A DNA stretch of 64,000 bases from Nocardiopsis sp. NRRL B-16309 (GTDB lineage Bacteria > Actinomycetota > Actinomycetes > Streptosporangiales > Streptosporangiaceae), in assembly GCF_001279585.1 (NCBI RefSeq), contig NZ_LGEC01000114.1, forward strand, positions 310,001-374,000, given 5' to 3'. Both the position numbers and the translations under genes were made by a program. The notes beneath the pieces were generated by a model. The model was not told the DNA's origin. It saw only the letters and a list, made by a program, of their open reading frames with translations, and made no database searches. Below, in pieces: positions 48,121 through 55,873 of this stretch. The number at the start of each line of letters is the position of its first letter. Position 1 is the stretch's first letter.

Positions 48121-49357
48121 GGCACTCCACGTGGTGGGTCATCGGGAACGCGTCGAAGGCGCGCACGTCCACCAGCCGGTAGCCGCTGCGCTCGAACTCC
48201 GCCAGGTCACGGGCCAGCGTCGCCGGGTCGCAGGAGACGTAGGCCACCGCGCGCGGGCGCATGCCCGTCACCGACCGCACGACCTTGACGCCCGCGCCCG
48301 CCCGGGGCGGGTCCAGCACGACGACGTCGGCGCGCACGTCCGCCCACTCGCGCAGCTGAGCGGCCACGTCGTTGGTCTCGACCCGGACCTGCTCCATGTC
48401 GCGCAGGTTGTAATTGGCGTCGCGGACGGCCTCGGCACCGCTCTCCACGCCCATCGCGCGGCCCTCGGGGCCCACGGCCTCGGCCAGCGCGCCGGTGAAC
48501 AGCCCGGCGCCGCAGAACAGGTCCATGGCCGTCTCGCCGGGCAGGGGCTTGAGGGCCTCCATCACCGCGGCGGTCAGGACCTCTCCCGCCGCCGGGTGCA
48601 CCTGCCAGAAGCCGCCCGCGCTCACCCGGTACTCGCGCCCGGCGACGGTCTCGCGGACCCCGCGGCGACCGCGCACGGCCTGGACCCGGCCGCCCTTGAA
48701 GCGGCGCAGCACCGCGCTGGAGGCCTTGAGCTCGGGGAGCGTGGTCAGCCTGGCCTTGGTGGGGGTGACGACGACGGCGCGGTCGGCGCAGGTGGAGGAG
48801 GCGACCGCCTCCACCTCCTTGGTGTCCTCCCAGCGCGTCTCGGTCACGCCCAGCTCGGTCACGCCGGGATGGGCGATCAGGCAGCGGTCCACGGGCTCGA
48901 TGCCGTGGGCGCGGTGGCGCCGCAGGCCCGCGCGGCCCTCGTCGTCGACGGAGAAGCGCACCCGCGTGCGCCAGCCCAGACCGTCGGGGGTACCGGGCAG
49001 CTCCTCGACCACGACCTCGCGCTCGATGCCCGCGATCCGGGCGAGCTGGTCGGTGACGACCTGGCCCTTCATCCGGCGCTGGGCCTCCAGGGAGGCGTGC
49101 TGCCAGTCGCAGCCGCCGCACTTGCCGGGACCGGCGAAGGCGCAGGGCGCCTCGACGCGGTCCGGGGAGGCGGTCAGGATCTCGACGGCCTCGCCGCGCA
49201 GGAAGCGCGTGGTCTCCTCGGTGACGCGGACGCGCACCCGCTCACCCGGCAGCGCGTGGCGGACGAACACCACCTGGTCGTCGTGGCGCCCCACGCACCA
49301 CCCGCCGTGCGCGACGTCGTCGACGGTCAGTTCGTACTCGTTGCCCACACGGGTCAC
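48083..49357 (-). CDS. TRAM-domain RNA (uracil-5-)methyltransferase (TrmA/RlmD family)
   Basis: GTG 49357 gives 424 residues. A TRAM domain (about 1-60: YELTVDDVAHGGWCVGRHDD) is followed by an Fe-S cluster set C72, C80, C83 (CAFAGPGKCGGCDWQH) and C157. The SAM domain has DLFCGAGLFTG, and the catalytic block is YVSCDPATLARDL (Cys376). It methylates a uridine in RNA, most likely 23S rRNA; the exact site is not readable. The gene is the first host gene beyond the prophage, and its 3' end overlaps the integrase stop. It is probably intact, since the C-terminal motif THHVEC is present. Confidence 0.88.
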   Translation of the reverse strand: MTRVGNEYELTVDDVAHGGWCVGRHDDQVVFVRHALPGERVRVRVTEETTRFLRGEAVEILTASPDRVEAPCAFAGPGKCGGCDWQHASLEAQRRMKGQVVTDQLARIAGIEREVVVEELPGTPDGLGWRTRVRFSVDDEGRAGLRRHRAHGIEPVDRCLIAHPGVTELGVTETRWEDTKEVEAVASSTCADRAVVVTPTKARLTTLPELKASSAVLRRFKGGRVQAVRGRRGVRETVAGREYRVSAGGFWQVHPAAGEVLTAAVMEALKPLPGETAMDLFCGAGLFTGALAEAVGPEGRAMGVESGAEAVRDANYNLRDMEQVRVETNDVAAQLREWADVRADVVVLDPPRAGAGVKVVRSVTGMRPRAVAYVSCDPATLARDLAEFERSGYRLVDVRAFDAFPMTHHVECLAVLVKRGATAK

Positions 49358-49651
49358 AGGGGTTCCTTCACTGGTCGGGTCACGTTCCGGGTGACCCTGC
49401 ACGCACAGCCACCGATCCTTACCAATCTAGGGCATGTTCAGCGGAAACACGTCCCGTCGCAGGAGGGGCCGCGTCCGCGGGAGGCCCGCCGGCCACCGCG
49501 GCGACCGGACCGGCGGACCCGCCTGCGACCGCCGTGGGCAGGGGGCGTCGAGCGGGAGGTGCCCTTGTGGCAAGGTGTGACGGAGAGGGCTCGCGGGGTC
49601 AGTGCGTGCCCGGCGGGCATGCGGCCGACGACGCGACAGGGGTGCTGGCAG

Positions 49652-50332
49652 GTGCACATCGTGATCATGGGGTGCGGACGGGTGGGTTCCACCCTGGCGC
49701 ACACACTGGTGGACCTCGGGCACACCGTGGCGGTGATCGACCAGGACCCGGAGGCGTTCCGGCGGTTGCGGGGCTCGGTGTCCAAGCACGGGATCCGCGG
49801 AGTGGGGCACGACCGCGAGGTCCTGCTGGCCGCCGGCATCGACCGCGCGGGCGCCTTCGCCGCGGTCAGCAACGGTGACAACTCCAACATCATCTCCGCC
49901 CGGGTGGCCCGCGAGGCCTTCGGTGTGGAGAACGTGGTCGCGCGGATCTACGACCCCCGCCGCGCCGAGGTGTACCAGCGGCTCGGCATCCCCACGGTGG
50001 CGACCGTGCGGTGGACCGCCGACGCGGTCCTGCGCCGCATGGTGCCCGGCGACGGCCGCCTGACCGCCGGCCCCGAGTGGCAGGACGCGTCCGGCACCCT
50101 GGCCATGACGGAGGTCGCGCTGCCCGAGGACTGGGCCGGGCGGACGGTGGACGAGCTGGAGGGGCACGCGGCCCTGCGGGTGGTGTACCTGGCCCGGCGG
50201 GGACGGATCGTGCTCGCGGAGCCGGGCGGACTCCTGGAGCACGGCGACGTGCTGCACGTGGTCGGCCACGGGCGCGACCTTCAGGACACGGTGGGCCGCC
50301 TGGGCGGCGACGACGGAACGGGGCGTGGTTGA
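49652..50332 (+). CDS. TrkA-type potassium uptake regulatory protein (first of pair)
   Basis: GTG 49652 gives 226 residues. The Rossmann N-terminal domain begins VHIVIMGCGRVGSTLAHTLV (G-x-G-x-x-G) and has the acidic AVIDQD strand end that binds NAD(H). A TrkA_C domain (about 140-226: LAMTEVALPEDWAGRTVDEL) follows. These RCK proteins gate Trk/Ktr-type potassium channels in the membrane. The next gene is a second TrkA and overlaps by 8 bp; no channel gene is in the window. Confidence 0.9.
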   Translation: MHIVIMGCGRVGSTLAHTLVDLGHTVAVIDQDPEAFRRLRGSVSKHGIRGVGHDREVLLAAGIDRAGAFAAVSNGDNSNIISARVAREAFGVENVVARIYDPRRAEVYQRLGIPTVATVRWTADAVLRRMVPGDGRLTAGPEWQDASGTLAMTEVALPEDWAGRTVDELEGHAALRVVYLARRGRIVLAEPGGLLEHGDVLHVVGHGRDLQDTVGRLGGDDGTGRG

Positions 50333-51020
50333 GGTGCGGATCGCCATCGCGGGAGCCGGGAGCGTGGGACGCTCCATCGCCACGGAGCTGGCGGGAAACG
50401 GCCACGACGTCCTGCTCATCGACCGCGACACCCGCGCGATCGGCGTGGACGACCTGCCGCAGGTGGAGTGGCTGCTCGCCGACGCCTGCGAGCTGGCCAC
50501 GCTGGAGGACGCCCGGCTCGGCGACTTCGACGTCGTGATCGCGGCCAGCAGCGACGACAAGGTCAACCTGGTCGTCTCCCTGCTGGCCAAGACCGAGTTC
50601 GGCGTGGCGCGGGTGATCGCCCGCATCAACGACCCCGTCAACGAGTGGCTGTTCAACGAGTCCTGGGGGGTGGACCTGGCGGTCTCCCCGCCGCGGCTGA
50701 TCGCCGACCTGGTCGAGGGGGCCGCGGACGAGGACCTCGACGAGGGGACGCTGCCCCCGCTGCCCGGAGCCGAGATCGCCGAGTCCGTCCTGCACGCCGC
50801 CAGCCCGTTCGTGGGCGGCCCGGAACGCGAACTGACCCGGGCCCTGCCCGAGGGGGTGGCCCTGGTCGCCGTCCTGGGTTCGGGCGGGGTCCGCGCGCCC
50901 GACCCCGAGCAGACGCTGTCGGTGGGCTCCACCGTGGTCTTCCTGGCCGAGCAGGACGCCCTCGACTCGCTGGAGCGGCTGCTGGGCCCGGTCGACGCCG
51001 AGGAGGACCAGGCGGACTGA
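50325..51020 (+). CDS. TrkA-type potassium uptake regulatory protein (second of pair)
   Basis: The start is GTG 50325 (GTG 50334 is possible). The protein has VRIAIAGAGSVGRSIATELA (nucleotide loop), VLLIDRD, and the ASSDDKVNLVVSLLAKTEFG block typical of TrkA_N, followed by a C-terminal domain. Paired TrkA genes of this kind, next to a DUF3159 gene, are found in many actinomycetes. They presumably form a heteromeric regulator; the partner transporter is elsewhere. Confidence 0.9.
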   Translation: MVEVRIAIAGAGSVGRSIATELAGNGHDVLLIDRDTRAIGVDDLPQVEWLLADACELATLEDARLGDFDVVIAASSDDKVNLVVSLLAKTEFGVARVIARINDPVNEWLFNESWGVDLAVSPPRLIADLVEGAADEDLDEGTLPPLPGAEIAESVLHAASPFVGGPERELTRALPEGVALVAVLGSGGVRAPDPEQTLSVGSTVVFLAEQDALDSLERLLGPVDAEEDQAD

Positions 51021-51029
51021 CGCTGCGGC

Positions 51030-51770
51030 TCAGTCCTCCCGCGGGTGCTCCGCGCGGTCGGCGGCCAGGGGGGTGCGGCCGCGGGCCAGCACCCACACCA
51101 TCGCGGCGAAGGCGGCGACCTGCAGGGGCCAGCCCATGGCCACCTTCGAGAAGCCGAGCAGCGCGAAGGTGTCGGCCCACCCGTTGTGGTCGGCGAGCCA
51201 GAGCGGGTACTGCACCAGCACCCGGATCACGCACGGCAGCACCAGCAGCCAGGTGAGCCGGGAGGCCAGTTTCACCACCGCCGGATCGGCCCGCCAGGAG
51301 GTGAAGTCCTCCTTGTGGCCGATGAACGGGCCGATCATCAGACCGATCGCCGGCCATCGCACGAGGACGGAGATCGACAGCACCACCGCGTAGACGGCGT
51401 TGTAGTAGATGCCCGGCAGGAAGGCGTCGGCGGCGTTGCCGCTGCGCATGGCGAACAGCGCGGCGATACCGATCCCCAGCAGGCTGGTGATCACGTACTG
51501 CACCGAGGAGCGCTGGACGAGCCGGACCACGCCGAGCAGCAGGGCCGCGGCCACACCGGCGTAGATCGACAGGCGCAGCTCGGAGCTGATGACGTAGGAG
51601 AGCGTGAACGTCAGCGTGGGGACGGCGGCCTCGACCATGCCGCGCTTGCCGCCCAGCGCCTTGGCCAGCTGGGCCCGGACCAGCGCTTCGACGGTGCCCT
51701 CGGTGACCTTGGGGGCTCCGCCGTCGTCGGCCGGGGCGCCTTCGCCTGCGTCCCGCTGCTGCTCAGTCAT
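51030..51770 (-). CDS. DUF3159 membrane protein
   Basis: ATG 51770 gives 246 residues. A hydrophilic N-terminal ~45 residues is followed by several membrane helices: AAVPTLTFTLSYVISSELRL, IYAGVAAALLLGVVRLVQRS, YVITSLLGIGIAALFAM, AVYAVVLSISVLVRWPAIGL, and two more near the C-terminus. The motif GFIGHKEDFTSWR-like segment (IGPFIGHKEDFTSWRADP) is a hallmark of the DUF3159 family. Function unknown. It is adjacent to TrkA genes, as in related genomes. Confidence 0.85.
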   Translation of the reverse strand: MTEQQRDAGEGAPADDGGAPKVTEGTVEALVRAQLAKALGGKRGMVEAAVPTLTFTLSYVISSELRLSIYAGVAAALLLGVVRLVQRSSVQYVITSLLGIGIAALFAMRSGNAADAFLPGIYYNAVYAVVLSISVLVRWPAIGLMIGPFIGHKEDFTSWRADPAVVKLASRLTWLLVLPCVIRVLVQYPLWLADHNGWADTFALLGFSKVAMGWPLQVAAFAAMVWVLARGRTPLAADRAEHPRED

Positions 51771-52211
51771 TCCGCTCCAGAGACAGGTTCCGTACCCTGG
51801 GCCCGCACCCTGCCGCCTCCGCTCCCGCGGACGGCGGACGGAGCGACCCGCCATGGCCTCCCACCCTATTTCACGGACGGGCGCCCCCGGGGCGGCGTAG
51901 GAGCGGCCACGGCGGCCTCCGACCCCCGCTCGTGGGCATTCGTCCCCTCTTGTCCCGTGCCCGAACGCACGTTCCGGGCACATCCGTTTCCCGACCGTTG
52001 CCCGCTCACCCCCTGAGGAGCCCCCTGTGCGCACACCCCCGCACCCCCTGTCGCTCGGCTTCGCCGCGTGGTTGGACCCGGCGCTCTCCGACGGGGCCTC
52101 GCACGCGGCCCCCGGAACCCTGGTCCGGGCGCATGAGCGGGGGCGCTGGCGGCGGACCCGGCGACTCCGTACCCTGGCGGCACCACGCCGCCGCCGACGG
52201 GAGCCACACCG
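51771..52211. other. intergenic region with serpin-like remnant
   Basis: This 441-bp stretch separates two divergent genes. Nearest the DUF3159 gene it should hold that gene's promoter, but no good -10/-35 pair stands out. A short open frame at 52027-52215, with GAGGAG upstream of a GTG, encodes GFAAWLDPALSDGASHAAPG, close to the serpin N-terminus (EFAAALDRALTREGASHVW). The frame does not continue like a serpin and is best seen as a partial, decayed copy. Confidence 0.5.
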
Positions 52212-53318
52212 ATGAAGTCCCCCGCGCAACCGCGCACGGACCACCTGGAGTTCGCCGCGGCCCTGGACCGCGCCCTGACCCGTGAGGGCGCGTCGCACGT
52301 GTGGTCGCCGCACTCGGTGGGCACGGTCCTGGGCCTGCTCGCCACGGCGGCGGCCGCACGCACACGCGAGGAGCTGGTGGGGCTGCTCGGCGAGGACGTT
52401 CCCGGGCAGCTCCGCGCCCTGGACGAGGCCGTGGCCGGGGCGACCGGCCTCGACCTGGCCACGCTCAACGGCCTCTACGTCCCCGACGACCTGCCGGTGC
52501 GGGCCGACTTCGCCGACCAGGTCAACGCGCGCTCCGGCGCCGAGGTCGAGAGCGCCGGCTTCCGGGACGACCCCGACGGCGTGCGCGAGCGGATCAACGC
52601 CAAGGTCTCCGACGTGACGCGCGGCCTCATCCCGCGGCTGCTCCCCTTCGGCAGCGTCCGCCCCGACACGCGCCTGCTCCTGGTCAACGCCCTGTGGGTG
52701 AAGATGGTGTGGTCCGAGCCGTTCAGGGCGTCCGCCACCCGTGAACGGACCTTCCACGCACCGGGCGGGCGGCGCCGGGTCGCGACCATGCACCGCACCG
52801 GCCGGATGCCCTACGCCGCCGCGGCGGGCTGGAGCATGGTCAGCCTGGAGGGCGAGCACGACCTCGCGCTGGACGTGCTGCTGCCCGACACCCGGCCGCC
52901 GGACCTGCCCCCGGTCACCGCCGAGGCGCTGGCCGCCCTCTACCGGGGCCTGCGCCCCGCCGAGGTCGACCTGGCGCTGCCCCGGTTCGCCGTGGACACC
53001 GACTCGGCCCTGCTCGGACCGCTGGCTGAGCTGGGCGTGGCCGAACTCGCCACGGACGCCGCCCGCTTCGACGGGATCAGCGAGGAACCGCTCCGGGTCG
53101 ACGCCCTCCTGCACCAGGCGGTGCTGCGCGTGGACGAGAAGGGCGCCGAGGGGGCCGCCGCCACCGCGGCGGTCATGGTGATGGCCGCCGCCGTACCGAC
53201 CGCCCCGGTGCGCTTCACCGTCGACCGGCCGTTCGTGGTGGTCCTGCGCCGCCGCGGGGCCGTGCTGTTCCTCGGCCGGGTGACCGACCCCGACGACCCC
53301 GGCCCCGCCCGGGACTGA
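52212..53318 (+). CDS. serpin family protease inhibitor
   Basis: ATG 52212 gives 368 residues, normal for the family, without a signal peptide. The N-terminal helix and HSVGTVLGLLATAAAARTRE, the central NALWVKMVWSEPFRASATRE (the usual NAIYFKG region) and the C-terminal FTVDRPFVVVLRRRGAVLFLG are serpin hallmarks. The hinge EKGAEGAAAT (309-318) has small residues as in inhibitory serpins. The scissile region is Met324-Ala327, suggesting small-hydrophobic targets such as elastase or subtilisin-type enzymes (inference). Codon use matches the host, so a long-resident gene. Confidence 0.93.
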   Translation: MKSPAQPRTDHLEFAAALDRALTREGASHVWSPHSVGTVLGLLATAAAARTREELVGLLGEDVPGQLRALDEAVAGATGLDLATLNGLYVPDDLPVRADFADQVNARSGAEVESAGFRDDPDGVRERINAKVSDVTRGLIPRLLPFGSVRPDTRLLLVNALWVKMVWSEPFRASATRERTFHAPGGRRRVATMHRTGRMPYAAAAGWSMVSLEGEHDLALDVLLPDTRPPDLPPVTAEALAALYRGLRPAEVDLALPRFAVDTDSALLGPLAELGVAELATDAARFDGISEEPLRVDALLHQAVLRVDEKGAEGAAATAAVMVMAAAVPTAPVRFTVDRPFVVVLRRRGAVLFLGRVTDPDDPGPARD

Positions 53319-53630
53319 GCACGACCCGAACCGGTCCCGTTCGCCGCGTCCCCAGAGGGTTGAGAAGGAACCCCAGGGGGTCGTCAGTCCGGGTCGCCGG
53401 AACCCCAGGGTGAAGGTAGGCCGTCCAGCCTGCCCGCACTCCTGGCGGTCGAGGTGAGCGGTTCCGCTCGCCGGGACCACAGGGGGTCCATCCGGGCCAA
53501 AGCGAGGAACGAGCGGCGGCCCAAAGGAAGCACAGCTAGGGCGCCGACGGGTCCTGGAGGGGCTGGAGGTGGGTCCGTGAGGAACGAGCGGGCACACCGG
53601 AAGCCGCGAAGGACCCGTCTTCAAGGCGCT
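53319..53630. other. intergenic region between convergent genes
   Basis: The 312 bp between the serpin and PIG-L genes hold no convincing gene. Two copies of GAGGAACGAGCGG (53503-53515 and 53579-53591) are the only repeat seen. No clear terminator hairpin with T-tract was identified. Confidence 0.4.
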
Positions 53631-54368
53631 CTAGCCGTCGAAGACCTCGAAGCCGGTCGCGAGCGGCACTCCGGCCCACGCGCCCGCCTGGGCGGCGGCC
53701 TGCGGCAGGAAGGACTCCTGGTCGAATCCGTCCAGGTTGGACAGGTACACGGCGTGGTCGGCGAGGGAGGCGACCCCCGCCGCCAGGTGCTCCTCACCCA
53801 GCTCCACGTAGTGGGTGGCGCGCGGCGAGCTGCCGAAGGCCACGAAGCGCACCTTCGACCACGGCTCGACGCCGTCGGTGAGCTGTTCGGGGAACACCCA
53901 CCGGTTGGCGGCGTCGCGGACCGCGTCCAGCAGCGCGGGGCCGAGCACCCGGTGGTCGGCGTGGTTGTAGAACCGCATGTCGCCGAAGTTCTCGCGGAAG
54001 TTGATGGAGACGACGACGTCGGGCCGGTGGCGGCGGATCGCCTCCGCCAGGGCACGGCGCAGCGGCAGCCCGTACTCCAGGGTGCCGTCGGGGAAGTCGA
54101 GGAACTCCACGGTCGTGACGCCGACGGTCGCCGCCGAGGCGCGCTGCTCGGCCATGCGCACGGGCGCGCACTCCTCGGGCGGCAGGCTGTCGATACCGGC
54201 CTCGCCCTTGGTGACCAGGAGTTCGGTGACGTGCTTGCCCTGCCCGGTCCAGCGGGCGATCGCCGACGAGGCGCCGAACTCCAGGTCGTCCGGGTGGGCA
54301 ACCACCGCCAGGGCCCGGTTCCAGTCCTCCGGGAGCGGCTGGGGAGCGCTGTTCTCGGTCTGTGTCAT
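53631..54368 (-). CDS. PIG-L/LmbE family deacetylase
   Basis: ATG 54368 gives 245 residues. Zinc-binding residues are in AHPDDLEFG (H25, D27, D28) and YNHADHR (H136, H139), and DFPDGTLEYG and NFRENFGD fit the family's substrate loop. These enzymes remove acetyl groups from GlcNAc-type conjugates, for example in mycothiol biosynthesis and detoxification (MshB/Mca). The substrate cannot be told from sequence. It is convergent with the serpin gene. Confidence 0.88.
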   Translation of the reverse strand: MTQTENSAPQPLPEDWNRALAVVAHPDDLEFGASSAIARWTGQGKHVTELLVTKGEAGIDSLPPEECAPVRMAEQRASAATVGVTTVEFLDFPDGTLEYGLPLRRALAEAIRRHRPDVVVSINFRENFGDMRFYNHADHRVLGPALLDAVRDAANRWVFPEQLTDGVEPWSKVRFVAFGSSPRATHYVELGEEHLAAGVASLADHAVYLSNLDGFDQESFLPQAAAQAGAWAGVPLATGFEVFDG

Positions 54369-54435
54369 GGGCCCCAGACTACGGAAGGCAGCGCTTCCCC
54401 GCTCGTGGTGGCGGCGGGCCCCTACCGCCCGCCGG

Positions 54436-55254
54436 TCAGGCCTGCGCGGGCCCCGCGGCCGTGCCCCCGGGCGCGTCGCCGTTCGCGGAGCCGCCCGCCG
54501 CGCGCTGGGCGGCCCGGGTCTTGGCGGCCTGGGCCATCTGCTCCTGGATCTTCTTGGGCACGGTGATCGTCAGCATGTCCCCCGGCGGCACCGGCTGGTC
54601 GCCGCGGACCACGACGATGCCCGCGAAGATCTGCTCGACCTCGCCCATCTTCTCGGGCCGGATGGCGCCCTCTCCGCGGATCACGCCGTGCAGCAGCCAG
54701 CGCGGACCGTCGACGCCGACGAAGCGGACCGGCTCGGCGACCTGCTTGCCGTCCTCGGTCGTGCGGCCCTTGACCGGCAGCAGCGCCTTGATCTCGGTGC
54801 CGAAGGTGCCCTCGTGCTCCTCGGCGCGACCGCCCTCCTTGGCGATCTGGTCGAGGATCTCCGCGCGCCTCTCGTCCCACAGACCCGAGGACTTGGGGGC
54901 GGCGAACGGCCGGACCTGGAGCCAGGTCTTGCCGAGCACCAGGGTCACACCGATGATCCGCTGCTTTCCCTGGGCGTCCTTGGTGAGGTTCACCTGGATC
55001 TGGGACCCCTGCTGCACCGGCAGCCGGATACTGCCCAGGTCCATCCGCTGGAGGTCGGGAGCGTCCTCACCCGAGTCCCAGGGGCCGTTGGCACGGTGGC
55101 GGTCGGCCTCCTTGGGCGTCTGCGCCGTGGGCCGTTCGGGTTCGATCTCGTTGCCGAAGGAGACCGCCCCGGCGGCTCCCCGCCGAGACTCCGGGGCGTC
55201 CTTCGCGGTTCTGCCGGTCTCCTGGTCCCGCTTCTTGCGGCGGCGTCCAAACAC
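54436..55254 (-). CDS. DUF3710 protein
   Basis: GTG 55254 gives 272 residues. A Lys/Arg-rich N-terminus (FGRRRKKRDQETGRTAKDAP) is followed by the conserved DUF3710 core: APDLQRMDLGSIRLPVQQGS, KTWLQVRPFAAPKSSGLWDE, EHEGTFGTEIKALLPVKG and RFVGVDGPRWLLHGVIRGEG. The C-terminal tail is Ala/Gly-rich. Such genes are almost always next to dUTPase in actinobacteria, as here; the function is unknown. Confidence 0.9.
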   Translation of the reverse strand: MFGRRRKKRDQETGRTAKDAPESRRGAAGAVSFGNEIEPERPTAQTPKEADRHRANGPWDSGEDAPDLQRMDLGSIRLPVQQGSQIQVNLTKDAQGKQRIIGVTLVLGKTWLQVRPFAAPKSSGLWDERRAEILDQIAKEGGRAEEHEGTFGTEIKALLPVKGRTTEDGKQVAEPVRFVGVDGPRWLLHGVIRGEGAIRPEKMGEVEQIFAGIVVVRGDQPVPPGDMLTITVPKKIQEQMAQAAKTRAAQRAAGGSANGDAPGGTAAGPAQA

Positions 55255-55314
55255 GCCTTCACCTCTCCGATTGCCGTTGGTCCCGGGATCGCACCGGGGG
55301 ATGTCTGGGGACGG

Positions 55315-55791
55315 TCACCGTTGTGCGGCGTGTCCCCCGGTCGAACCGAAACCACCTGCTCCGCGCGCGGACTCCGGGAGCGCGTCCACCTCGACGAACT
55401 CCGCCCGTTCCACGCGCTGGATCACCATCTGCGCGATCCGGTCGCCGCGGGACAGCTTCACAGGCGCGTCCCGGTCGGTGTTGAGCAGGGTCACCTTGAT
55501 CTCGCCCCGGTAGCCGGCGTCGACCGTCCCGGGGGCGTTGACGATGGTCAGGCCGCTCCGCGCGGCGAGCCCGGAGCGGGGGTGCACGAAGGCGGCATAC
55601 CCCTCGGGCAGGGCGATCGCCAGACCGGTGGGGACGGTGGCGCGCTCTCCCGGTGCGAGGACGACGTCGGTCGTGGTGTACAGGTCGGCACCCGCGTCGC
55701 CGGGGTGCGCGTACTGGGGCAGCGGAAGTCCGGGGTCCAGGCGCTGGACCGTGATCGGAATCCGTCCGCCCTCCGGGGATGTGGTACTCAC
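55315..55791 (-). CDS. dut: dUTP diphosphatase (dUTPase)
   Basis: GTG 55791 gives 158 residues. The five trimeric dUTPase motifs are all present: DAGADL (I), PRSGLAARSG (II), GTVDAGYRGEIKV (III), RGDRIAQMVIQ (IV) and GGFGSTG (V). It hydrolyses dUTP to dUMP to keep uracil out of DNA and to feed dTTP synthesis. It is transcribed ahead of the DUF3710 gene on the minus strand. Confidence 0.95.
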   Translation of the reverse strand: MSTTSPEGGRIPITVQRLDPGLPLPQYAHPGDAGADLYTTTDVVLAPGERATVPTGLAIALPEGYAAFVHPRSGLAARSGLTIVNAPGTVDAGYRGEIKVTLLNTDRDAPVKLSRGDRIAQMVIQRVERAEFVEVDALPESARGAGGFGSTGGHAAQR

Positions 55792-55873
55792 ATCGGCCGA
55801 GCTTATCGCTCCCCGGACCCCGGCTCGGTGCGCAGCGCGGCCCCGGACCGCGGTCCGGGGCCGCGACGGCGTC

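Noticed and set aside
48131..50332. A 733-codon open frame running across the methyltransferase and into trkA
   Set aside because: Only its last part is the TrkA gene; the rest is antisense to a well-supported gene and arises from the very high GC content.
53503..53591. Two copies of GAGGAACGAGCGG as a mobile element end or att site
   Set aside because: They are 13 bp, in the same orientation, 76 bp apart, with no transposase or terminal inverted repeats nearby.
51030..53624. An 864-codon leftward frame extending the DUF3159 gene through the serpin
   Set aside because: DUF3159 proteins start near 51,770; the extension is antisense to the serpin and low complexity.
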